Source: Actinomycetota bacterium | Lineage (GTDB): Bacteria; Actinomycetota; Actinomycetes; S36-B12 | Direction: 5' to 3' | Length of the DNA stretch: 5,398 nucleotides | NCBI GenBank assembly: GCA_009702725.1 | Contig: WLHM01000103.1 | Span: 1-5,398, forward strand | In this document: piece by piece, positions 1-5,398 of the stretch | Position numbering within the stretch: the stretch's first letter is position 1 | How the letters are laid out: each line of letters opens with the position of its first letter | Program-made: the position numbers and the translations under genes | Notes under the pieces: generated by a model | The model's input: the letters and a program-made list of their open reading frames with translations, nothing else | Database searches by the model: none | What the model was told of the DNA's origin: nothing

Positions 1-1039
1 AGGCAACTTCCTCAAGCCGCAGTGCAATGTCGAGTAATGGATCGCTGACGTTCATTGCCTCAAATACTTCATACGCCGTCTTCTTTACGATAGCCGCGCG
101 CGGGTCGTAACTCTTGTAGACCCGGTGGCCAAAGCCCATGAGCTTGACCCCATCTTGGCGATCCTTGACTTGACGGATGAAAGTGTTGACGCCACCACCG
201 GAGGCATGGATTTTCTCCAGCATTTCAAGTACGGCTTGGTTAGCGCCACCGTGAAGTGGACCAAAAAGTGCATTGATGCCAGCTGACACCGAAGCGAACA
301 TATTGGCGTGCGACGAACCGACCAATCGGACCGTCGAGGTTGAGCAGTTCTGCTCATGGTCAGCGTGCAATAAGAACAATTGGTTGAGCGCACTGGAAAT
401 AATCGGGTTAACTTCGTAATCCTCGGCCGGAAGCCCAAATGTCATGCGCAAGAAATTGTCAACAAAGCCAAGTGAGTTATCCGGATACAAGAAAGGCTGG
501 CCGATGGACTTCTTGTATGCGTAGGCCGCGATGGTTGGCACCTTTGCCAGCAATCGAATGGTTGAGATTTCAACCTGCTCCGGATCAAAGGGATCAAGTG
601 AGTCTTGGTAGAAAGTCGAGAGCGCAGACACTGCCGAGGAAAGCACCGGCATCGGATGGGCATCGCGCGGAAACCCGTCAAAGAACTGGCGCAACTCCTC
701 ATGCAGCATTGTGTGCTTGCGGATTTTGGTCTTGAAATCGTCAAGTTCAGGCTGCGATGGCAGGTACCCGTAGATGAGAAGGTACGAGGTCTCCAAGAAA
801 CTGGACTGCTCAGCAAGTTGTTCGATCGGATATCCGCGGTAGCGCAAGATGCCGGCGTCACCGTCGATGTAGGTAATCGCGGATGAACACGCTGCGGTGT
901 TCACGAAACCGTGGTCGAGGGTGACATTGCCGGTGGTGGCTAGCAGCGAACCGATATTAAAACCACTGGCACCAACAGATGCCGGAACCTCGGCGAGCGG
1001 TAATTCTCCACCTGAATATTTCAAAACGGCGTCAGCCAC
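1..1039 (-). CDS. gltA: Citrate synthase, 3'-truncated by the window edge
   Basis: Citrate synthase condenses acetyl-CoA and oxaloacetate to citrate, the first step of the TCA cycle, in the cytoplasm. The reading frame is open from a GTG at 1039 to the left edge, giving 346 codons; the family is usually about 430 residues, so roughly the last 80 are missing. Visible signatures are ITYIDGDAGILRYRGYPI near residues 56-73, HADHEQNCSTSTVR starting at His225, GPLHGGANQA with His263, and MGFGHRVYK with His305. These correspond to substrate-binding and catalytic histidines of the hexameric bacterial enzyme (E. coli His264 and His305). The third catalytic residue, an Asp in a VDFYSG-like motif, would lie outside the window. 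The sequence resembles mycobacterial GltA2. The GTG start is fixed by AGGAGG five bases upstream, and the N-terminal KYSGGE resembles homologues. It lies 78 bp downstream of dapC on the same strand. Citrate versus 2-methylcitrate synthase cannot be fully separated, but the fit to GltA is strong. Confidence 0.96.
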   Translation of the reverse strand, partial: MADAVLKYSGGELPLAEVPASVGASGFNIGSLLATTGNVTLDHGFVNTAACSSAITYIDGDAGILRYRGYPIEQLAEQSSFLETSYLLIYGYLPSQPELDDFKTKIRKHTMLHEELRQFFDGFPRDAHPMPVLSSAVSALSTFYQDSLDPFDPEQVEISTIRLLAKVPTIAAYAYKKSIGQPFLYPDNSLGFVDNFLRMTFGLPAEDYEVNPIISSALNQLFLLHADHEQNCSTSTVRLVGSSHANMFASVSAGINALFGPLHGGANQAVLEMLEKIHASGGGVNTFIRQVKDRQDGVKLMGFGHRVYKSYDPRAAIVKKTAYEVFEAMNVSDPLLDIALRLEEVA

Positions 1040-1044
1040 TTTTT

Positions 1045-1050
1045 CCTCCT
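1045..1050 (-). promoter_or_regulatory. Ribosome binding site of gltA
   Basis: The minus strand reads AGGAGG followed by five A residues and then GTG. This is a near-perfect Shine-Dalgarno at good spacing, and it settles the non-ATG start of the citrate synthase gene. Confidence 0.85.
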
Positions 1051-1057
1051 AGGGCTG

Positions 1058-1063
1058 AGAATA
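1058..1063 (-). promoter_or_regulatory. Possible -10 element of a gltA promoter
   Basis: In the 78-bp gap after dapC the minus strand carries TATTCT, which fits the TANNNT pattern of actinobacterial housekeeping -10 boxes. It lies seven bases before the gltA Shine-Dalgarno. Transcription would start around 1051, giving a leader of about 12 bases. The -35 is poor: TTCTTG 18 bases upstream, or TTGGTG at 15. No clear terminator separates dapC from gltA, so readthrough from dapC is equally possible. This is an inference from pattern only. Confidence 0.25.
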
Positions 1064-1117
1064 CCGATGCTGGGGTCACACCAAGAATCGGCCTCCAAAC
1101 CTTGTTTGTGATATGAC

Positions 1118-2188
1118 TCACGAGGCACCAAGTCGCTGCACGAATTTCGCAATATCGGCATCAGTTGCCGTCAACGCAACCCGCACATGATCGGCGCCAG
1201 CGGCGCCATAGAAGTCACCAGGAGTAACGATGATGCCGCGATCGGCGAACCAACTAACACTTTGCCAGCAAGGCTCACCACGCGTTACCCATAGATAGAG
1301 CCCTGCCTCGCTGTGGTCGATACTGAACCCGGCTTGCACCAACGCCGCCCAAACGAGTTGGCGCCGTTCGGCATAGCGGAGGCGCTGCTCGGCAACGTGG
1401 GCATCATCTTCCAGTGCTGCAACCGCGGCCGCCTGGATCGGTGCCGGCACCATCATCCCTAGGTGCTTGCGCACGGCAATAACTTTCGTCACCACCTCTG
1501 GGTCGCCGGCCGCAAAACCAAACCGGTACCCCGCCAGGTTCGAGCGTTTTGAAAGTGAGAACAACCCCAGCACCCCGGAGTGATCCGCACCCGAAACCCC
1601 CGGATGCAAGACCGAGACCGGGTCGACGTCCCAGCCCAGTTCGAGGTAGCACTCATCGCTGACTACCAAGGCCGACACTGAACGCCCATACGCAACAATT
1701 TCGGCCATTCTCGTAGTTGAAAGCACTGCTCCAGTTGGGTTACTCGGGGTGTTGATCCAGATTAAGGAGGGCGCCGCAACGTCTTCAGGGCGATCGGTAG
1801 CAATGATTTCAGCGCCCACGAGGGCCGCACCGACGGCGTAGGTTGGATAGGCGATCTTTGGGATTACTACGCGATCTTTTGGGCCCAACCCGAGTAAAGT
1901 CGGGAGCCAGGCCACCAGTTCTTTAGAGCCGATAGCGGGTAACACCGCGTTTGCCGATACCTGTGCGCCCAAGCGGCGCTCAATCCAACCGGCGGCCGCT
2001 TCTCGGACCGCCGGCGAGCCAGCGGTCGTTGGATAACCCGGTGCATTTGCCGCGGCTACCAGCGCAGCCTGAATAACCGCTGGAGTTGGGTCAACGGGTG
2101 TTCCGACTGATAAATCCACCGCCCCTTGCGGATGCTGCGCGGCTCGAGCCGCAAAAGGTGCGAGAACATCCCATGGAAACTCAGGCAA
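1118..2188 (-). CDS. dapC: Succinyldiaminopimelate aminotransferase (actinobacterial DapC type)
   Basis: This PLP enzyme (fold type I, aminotransferase class I/II) should transfer an amino group from glutamate to N-succinyl-2-amino-6-oxopimelate in the succinylase branch of diaminopimelate/lysine synthesis, feeding peptidoglycan. Counted from the TTG at 2188 it has 356 residues. Visible features are the N-terminal FPWD and DLSVGTPVDP, APGYPTTAG, IGSKELVAWLPTLLGLG, the cofactor-side NTPSNPTG near residue 150, SDECYLELGWD, the Schiff-base lysine K214 in SLSKRSNLAGYR, KHLGMMVPAP, and the C-terminal PGDFYG and HVRVALT with the carboxylate-binding Arg. It closely resembles M. tuberculosis Rv1178 and Corynebacterium DapC, both next to a ferredoxin gene. 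TTG at 2188 is the first conventional start but has no ribosome binding site. Homologues recalled from Streptomyces carry a DRLPxFPWD stretch, so a CTG at 2212 overlapping the fdxA stop may be the true start (364 residues). The family assignment is firm; substrate specificity is inferred. Confidence 0.93.
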   Translation of the reverse strand: MPEFPWDVLAPFAARAAQHPQGAVDLSVGTPVDPTPAVIQAALVAAANAPGYPTTAGSPAVREAAAGWIERRLGAQVSANAVLPAIGSKELVAWLPTLLGLGPKDRVVIPKIAYPTYAVGAALVGAEIIATDRPEDVAAPSLIWINTPSNPTGAVLSTTRMAEIVAYGRSVSALVVSDECYLELGWDVDPVSVLHPGVSGADHSGVLGLFSLSKRSNLAGYRFGFAAGDPEVVTKVIAVRKHLGMMVPAPIQAAAVAALEDDAHVAEQRLRYAERRQLVWAALVQAGFSIDHSEAGLYLWVTRGEPCWQSVSWFADRGIIVTPGDFYGAAGADHVRVALTATDADIAKFVQRLGAS

Positions 2189-2208
2189 CCGGTCGGCCGG
2201 CGAAACGC

Positions 2209-2535
2209 TCAGTGCTCGTGAACCTGTGGAGGCACGCTAGCAATCAGCGGTGCATCAAAGTCCTGCGGACCGAGTTTGGCCGCGCCACCTGGCGAACCTA
2301 AATCGACGAAGAACTCCGCATTAGCCGCGGTGTACTCCTTCCACTCCTCGGGCACATCGTCCTCATAGAAGATCGCTTCGACCGGGCAGACCGGTTCGCA
2401 GGCGCCGCAATCAACGCACTCGTCGGGCTGGATGTAGAGCATCCGGCCACCTTCGTAGATGCAGTCAACCGGGCATTCCTCAATACATGCATTGTCTTTG
2501 AGATCCACGCATGGAAATGCGATGGTGTAGGTCAC
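2209..2535 (-). CDS. fdxA: 7Fe ferredoxin ([3Fe-4S][4Fe-4S])
   Basis: This is a small soluble electron carrier of 108 residues, typical for the actinobacterial FdxA/FdxC family. The cysteine layout matches Azotobacter-type 7Fe ferredoxins: Cys9, Cys17 and Cys50 for the [3Fe-4S] cluster, and Cys21, Cys40, Cys43 and Cys46 for the [4Fe-4S] cluster. Cys25 is an extra, probably non-ligand cysteine, as in that family. Motifs seen are ACIEECPVDCIYEGGRMLYI and DECVDCGACEPVCPVEAI. The tail after about residue 60 is acidic and then carries the family's LGSPGGAAKLG. The GTG start is supported by GGAGG five bases upstream and by the conserved MTYTIA N-terminus. It is the first gene of a leftward pair with dapC; the gap to the TTG start of dapC is 20 bases, and the stop overlaps an in-frame CTG. 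The redox partner is not shown by the sequence. A role with cytochrome P450s or as a general low-potential donor is possible, and no link to the DapC reaction is known. Confidence 0.95.
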   Translation of the reverse strand: MTYTIAFPCVDLKDNACIEECPVDCIYEGGRMLYIQPDECVDCGACEPVCPVEAIFYEDDVPEEWKEYTAANAEFFVDLGSPGGAAKLGPQDFDAPLIASVPPQVHEH

Positions 2536-2540
2536 CAGAG

Positions 2541-2545
2541 CCTCC
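2541..2545 (-). promoter_or_regulatory. Ribosome binding site of fdxA
   Basis: The minus strand reads GGAGG, then CTCTG, then the GTG start codon. This supports the non-ATG start chosen for the ferredoxin. Confidence 0.75.
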
Positions 2546-2583
2546 GAGAGTTGATTAAAACAACCTGCGATTCTTGCTGGACG

Positions 2584-2612
2584 AGCCTAACTTACACAAC
2601 CACCACGGTGAA
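2584..2612 (-). promoter_or_regulatory. Probable fdxA-dapC promoter
   Basis: On the minus strand TTCACC (2612-2607; four of six matches to TTGACA) is followed after exactly 17 bases by TAGGCT (2589-2584), a good TANNNT -10 box. Transcription would begin near 2577 and leave a leader of about 40 bases carrying the fdxA Shine-Dalgarno. It is the best-formed promoter in the window. The call rests on pattern and position only. Confidence 0.45.
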
Positions 2613-2639
2613 CGTCGCGCGGATCCCCTCGGGTCGCCA

Positions 2640-2645
2640 TAGGCT
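2640..2645 (+). promoter_or_regulatory. Possible -10 element for the cysS-type gene
   Basis: TAGGCT lies six bases before the AGGAGG of the rightward gene. Transcription would start at about 2652, giving a leader of only some 10 bases. No recognisable -35 is present 16 to 19 bases upstream. The identical hexamer serves as the proposed fdxA -10 on the other strand. Confidence 0.3.
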
Positions 2646-2651
2646 AAGCGT

Positions 2652-2657
2652 AGGAGG
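2652..2657 (+). promoter_or_regulatory. Ribosome binding site that fixes the cysS-type start
   Basis: AGGAGG is followed by GTTT and then GTG at 2662. The frame stays open upstream to a TTG at 2551, but this site together with the family's usual N-terminus (RLYDT close to residue 1) makes 2662 the start. Confidence 0.8.
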
Positions 2658-2661
2658 GTTT

Positions 2662-4071
2662 GTGCGCCTATACGACACTATGCAACGCGCGGTTGTCCCG
2701 ATCGTCTCTGCTTCGCCCGGGCTGCTGCGGATATATGCCTGCGGGCCCACCGTCTACCGCGATGCCCACGTAGGCAATATGCGCACCTTCTTGCTAACAG
2801 ACCTTATTCGTCGCACCGCCGAGTTCAGCAAGGTCCAAGTTCGCCTGGTCCAGAACATCACTGACGTCGGCCATATGGCCGATGACACCGGATTGGGCGG
2901 GGTTGACGAAGGCCAGGCTGATACCGAGGATCGCGTACTTCAACAGGCTGCCATCGAAGGCCGGGGGGCCCTCGACGTGGCACGGCAATACGAAGCTCGA
3001 TTCCATCAGGATTTAGCCGCACTCAATATTTATCCCGCAGACGCATACCCGCGGGCTAGTGAATCCATCGAGTTGATGATCGAACTAATCAGCAAACTGC
3101 TCGAAAGTAACAACGCCTACATCGGTACCGATGGATCGGTGTTCTTCGATGCTCGTAGTTTCTCCACCTACGGCGAGTTAAGTGGAAACAAACTTGATCA
3201 ACTCCGACCCGGGCATCGCTTCACCAGCGAGGTTGATACAGCTAAACGCTTTCACGCCGACTGGGCACTTTGGAAGAAATCCGGACCTACTCGAACTCAG
3301 TTGGTGTGGCAGACACCATGGGGGGTTGGCTTCCCCGGCTGGCACACCGAATGCAGTGCCATGAGTCTGGACATCCTCGGTACCGAGATTGATATCCATA
3401 CCGGCGGTATCGATCTGCGATTCCCCCATCATGAAGATGAGCGAGCCCAAAGCAATTCGATAGCCGGACACGAGGTGGTTCGCAACTGGGTGCATGCCGA
3501 GCACCTGCTCTTCGAGGGCCGCAAAATGAGTAAATCAACCGGCAACGTAGTGCTCGTGAGCGATCTAGCCGCGCGGGGGCTGGATCCACTTAGTTTGCGA
3601 CTCGCTTTCCTGCAGCATCGATATCGCCAGCAGATGAACCTCACCTGGGAAGTTATCGAAGGCGCGCAAACAACTCTGACCCGTTGGCGAGCCCGCGTTG
3701 CGCAGTGGGCTAATTCACCTTCAGCGCCTTTTGCGACCGATGCGGTGCAGTTGGTTGTCGAAGCCTTCAACGAAGACCTAGACACTCCCCTTGCCCTGCA
3801 GCAGTTGCGTGCGGTCGAGCGCGACACCGAATTAAGTGACGGCACGAAATTTGAGACTTTCGCCCACCTAGATCGGCTTTTCGGCTTGGATCTGACTCGT
3901 GATGTCGGCCGCTCCTCCGCACCTACTTCACTCGAGGTTGAGGGGCTACTTGCCGAACGGGCAGCTGCGCGCGCTAATAAGGATTGGTCAGGCAGTGACC
4001 GACTACGTGATGTCTTGGCTGAACTTGGTGTGGTGGTTGTTGACACCGCCGAAGGCCAACAGATTGGTTAA
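2662..4071 (+). CDS. cysS: Cysteinyl-tRNA synthetase (class I), divergent type
   Basis: A class I aminoacyl-tRNA synthetase expected to activate cysteine with ATP and charge tRNA-Cys. It has 469 residues, the normal length (E. coli 461). All landmarks of an active enzyme are present. The HIGH-type ATP motif reads HVGN (36-39). The zinc and cysteine-sensing ligands are Cys27, Cys231 in GWHTECSAM, His256 and Glu260 in FPHHEDE, with the same 25 and 4 residue spacing as in E. coli. KMSKS is intact at 288-292. The anticodon-binding helical region follows, ending in a typical LLAERAAARANKDWSGSDRLRD segment. The N-terminal half departs from what I recall of the main actinobacterial enzyme: CGPTVYRDAHVGNMRT, and NITDVGHMADD (65-74) where NVTDIDDK is usual. 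MshC, the mycothiol ligase relative, is less likely because the tRNA-binding C-terminus is complete. It is divergent from fdxA and convergent with the VanW gene. Family certain; whether it is the sole CysRS or a paralogue is not visible. Confidence 0.92.
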   Translation: MRLYDTMQRAVVPIVSASPGLLRIYACGPTVYRDAHVGNMRTFLLTDLIRRTAEFSKVQVRLVQNITDVGHMADDTGLGGVDEGQADTEDRVLQQAAIEGRGALDVARQYEARFHQDLAALNIYPADAYPRASESIELMIELISKLLESNNAYIGTDGSVFFDARSFSTYGELSGNKLDQLRPGHRFTSEVDTAKRFHADWALWKKSGPTRTQLVWQTPWGVGFPGWHTECSAMSLDILGTEIDIHTGGIDLRFPHHEDERAQSNSIAGHEVVRNWVHAEHLLFEGRKMSKSTGNVVLVSDLAARGLDPLSLRLAFLQHRYRQQMNLTWEVIEGAQTTLTRWRARVAQWANSPSAPFATDAVQLVVEAFNEDLDTPLALQQLRAVERDTELSDGTKFETFAHLDRLFGLDLTRDVGRSSAPTSLEVEGLLAERAAARANKDWSGSDRLRDVLAELGVVVVDTAEGQQIG

Positions 4072-4085
4072 TGGCGCCGTGCCGC

Positions 4086-4101
4086 CTAGCTGCTCAGCTA
4101 G
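4086..4101. repeat. Short inverted repeat at the convergent gene junction, weak terminator candidate
   Basis: CTAGCTG and CAGCTAG flank a two-base centre, so on either strand the RNA could form a stem of six or seven pairs. It begins 15 bases after the cysS-type stop and overlaps the stop codon of the VanW gene (4098-4100). No T tract follows on either strand, so it is not a classical Rho-independent terminator. Its position between two converging genes is what makes it a candidate. Confidence 0.35.
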
Positions 4102-5398
4102 CTCTGGGGCGCCGGCGCAGCCTGATCACCCGAAGGCGCCGGTGTAGGTGACGCACTCGGGTTCGCGCCGGGCTTACCAGGTTTTATCGGCTTGATTGGC
4201 TCCTTGTCAGGGTTCTTGCCGCAGATAACTTTCGGGGAAGAGCGGTAGTTTGTCGTAATAGTCTCGCGATTTACCTCTGCGCCATCTTTGTAGAACACTC
4301 GATCGACATCGATACTGAAACCTTCCATGCCGCCTTGCCCGAGACACTTCTTGGTCTTGTCGTAGATGGTCGGGTACGGGCGAACATTATACTTTGGGCC
4401 AAACTCGGCCTTGATTTCATCGTAAGTTGGGGTACCCCAAAAAGTCGCATTCATTGAGGTGTCAGTCATCTTCGTGGTAATGAAAACTGCATTCGGTGTG
4501 TTGTTGGTGAACTTCATGTCGAAACTGCCCCAGGCAACGGTGGCCTCGAGGCCGGCTTGATATCTGGAGATATAGATTGAGTGGGCTTGAGTGAAGGTGC
4601 GCTCCATGCCCGCGAAGAACGCCGCGGTCCACATTGTCGTGGTTGCAGCCGACACACCGCCACCTAGCTCTTCGGCGAATACTCCGCCTTCGCCGATGAC
4701 GAAACCAACCGTGTAACCATTAGCGACAGTCCGCTCCTTGATGGTGTCGTTCATCGAAAAAGTCTCACCCGGCATCAGCAAAGTCCCATTTACCCGCCGA
4801 GCTGCTTCGCCAATATTTTGAACCCGATAAGCGGCGTAAGGAAACTGTTGCGTAAAGCTTGAGATCTTCTGGGTAATACCAAGTTGCTCGGCTTGCTCGG
4901 TTGTGAGCTTGGGGTCACGGGTACCCATTGACACCGTTACATTTCGATTCGGTGGATCATTACCGATCGCCGTTGCCACTTGTGCCGCCAGTTCATCGTC
5001 GGCTATGCCACTGCCAACCTGCGACGGAACCACGACAGGTTGCCTTCGAACAATCTTGAACGTGGCATCGCGACCGGGTGTTTCGACGGCCTCGAGATCG
5101 GCCGCAATTGACTTATGCAAAATGGCACCGTCAAGGACCGGAACCAACTCCCCACCTTCTTGCGTGAAAGTTAATGCATCAGCGACGTCTGCCGAGTTAA
5201 TGGTCGCGGTAATGTCTCCCGCCGTAACGTTGACTGGATTCGCTATGGCGGTACGTGCCAGTGTTTTTGCTTTCAAGGCCGCAGGCGCCGACACCGCCGG
5301 GGGCACGTCCACCAACACCGCGCTAATCGGCTCGCGCTTTTGCATGAAAGCAACTTTCATCGCGTCGCCGGTCGCATCTTGGTCAAGTGCAAAACCAT
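4098..5398 (-). CDS. VanW-domain envelope protein, N-terminus outside the window
   Basis: The 432 complete residues visible are the C-terminal part of a larger protein. The frame stays open through the ATG at 5360 to the right edge and encodes GFALDQDATGDA just before it, a repeat-like stretch, so that ATG is internal. Numbered from that Met, residues 1-140 look like the extracellular YoaR/VanW-associated putative peptidoglycan-binding region (PF12229 type). The VanW domain (PF04294) spans about 165-290, with NIGEAARRVNG, MPGETFSMND, ELGGGVSAATTTMW, HSIYISRYQAG and ATVAWGSFDMKFTNNTP. The only two cysteines, C339 and C380, lie in a C-terminal module and could form a disulfide. The last 40 residues are a Lys/Pro then Ala/Pro/Ser-rich tail. 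The missing N-terminus probably holds a signal peptide or membrane anchor. VanW function is unknown; a cell wall role is inferred, and it gives no evidence of vancomycin resistance. One change is odd: the usual Q in GGGVSQ is Ala. Confidence 0.9.
   Translation of the reverse strand, partial: GFALDQDATGDAMKVAFMQKREPISAVLVDVPPAVSAPAALKAKTLARTAIANPVNVTAGDITATINSADVADALTFTQEGGELVPVLDGAILHKSIAADLEAVETPGRDATFKIVRRQPVVVPSQVGSGIADDELAAQVATAIGNDPPNRNVTVSMGTRDPKLTTEQAEQLGITQKISSFTQQFPYAAYRVQNIGEAARRVNGTLLMPGETFSMNDTIKERTVANGYTVGFVIGEGGVFAEELGGGVSAATTTMWTAAFFAGMERTFTQAHSIYISRYQAGLEATVAWGSFDMKFTNNTPNAVFITTKMTDTSMNATFWGTPTYDEIKAEFGPKYNVRPYPTIYDKTKKCLGQGGMEGFSIDVDRVFYKDGAEVNRETITTNYRSSPKVICGKNPDKEPIKPIKPGKPGANPSASPTPAPSGDQAAPAPQS
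4112..4142. repeat. GC-rich inverted repeat in the 3' end of the VanW gene
   Basis: CCGGCGC (4112-4118) and GCGCCGG (4136-4142) are perfect seven-base arms with a 17-base loop. The left arm also lies in a ten-base palindrome at 4109-4118. It sits about 40 bases past the cysS-type stop and inside codons for the Ala/Pro tail of the VanW protein. It could help stop rightward transcription, but it may simply reflect repetitive Ala and Pro codons. Confidence 0.3.

Noticed and set aside
442..861. A 139-codon open frame on the minus strand and overlapping plus-strand frames in 439-886
   Set aside because: They lie in other frames over the citrate synthase gene, give compositions unlike real proteins, and have no support of their own.
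2551..2661. A 37-residue upstream extension of the cysS-type frame starting at TTG 2551
   Set aside because: It has no ribosome binding site and no resemblance to CysRS N-termini. It runs through the divergent promoter region, and a strong AGGAGG stands directly before the GTG at 2662.
2536..2661. A T-box or other cysteine-sensing leader ahead of the cysS-type gene
   Set aside because: The space is only 126 bp and shared with a divergent promoter. I found no T-box-like sequence or terminator/antiterminator stem.
3429..4046. A 205-codon antisense frame opposite the cysS-type gene
   Set aside because: It is Ser/Arg-rich sequence typical of the reverse complement of a real gene, and the sense strand has a full set of CysRS motifs.
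5358..5360. ATG at 5360 as the start of the VanW protein
   Set aside because: The frame remains open to the window edge and encodes protein-like GFALDQDATGDA just upstream, with no Shine-Dalgarno and no signal peptide after the ATG. The gene is cut by the window.
4098..5398. A glycopeptide (vancomycin) resistance cluster
   Set aside because: VanW domains are common in envelope proteins unrelated to resistance. No vanHAX-type ligase or dipeptidase or two-component genes are present in the window.

Overview
The window looks like ordinary chromosomal DNA from an actinobacterium of moderate GC content. The evidence is protein resemblance, recalled rather than searched. The citrate synthase reads like the mycobacterial GltA2 type. 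The aminotransferase is of the actinobacterial DapC family (Corynebacterium DapC, Mycobacterium Rv1178). The ferredoxin is a 7Fe FdxA/FdxC type, and the last gene is an actinobacterial-style VanW-domain protein. I cannot name a genus. There are no RNA genes, mobile elements, CRISPR arrays or phage genes.

Layout from left to right. A leftward block holds gltA (citrate synthase, 3' end cut off by the left edge), dapC (succinyldiaminopimelate aminotransferase) and fdxA (7Fe ferredoxin). Transcription runs fdxA, then dapC, then gltA. fdxA and dapC are tightly packed and probably co-transcribed. gltA sits 78 bp after dapC with its own strong ribosome binding site and a possible promoter. A 126-bp divergent intergenic region separates fdxA from the rightward cysS-type gene, a full-length cysteinyl-tRNA synthetase of an unusual sequence type. 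That gene converges on a leftward VanW-domain envelope protein whose N-terminus lies beyond the right edge. The two stop codons are only 26 bp apart and the junction contains small inverted repeats.

Functionally the genes are housekeeping: entry of carbon into the TCA cycle (gltA), the diaminopimelate branch feeding lysine and peptidoglycan (dapC), electron transfer (fdxA), Cys-tRNA charging or a related activity (cysS-type), and an extracytoplasmic protein possibly tied to the cell wall (VanW). Nothing suggests a new multi-gene system. The points most worth a second look are the likely CTG start of dapC overlapping the fdxA stop, the divergent type of the CysRS, and a changed residue in the most conserved VanW motif.
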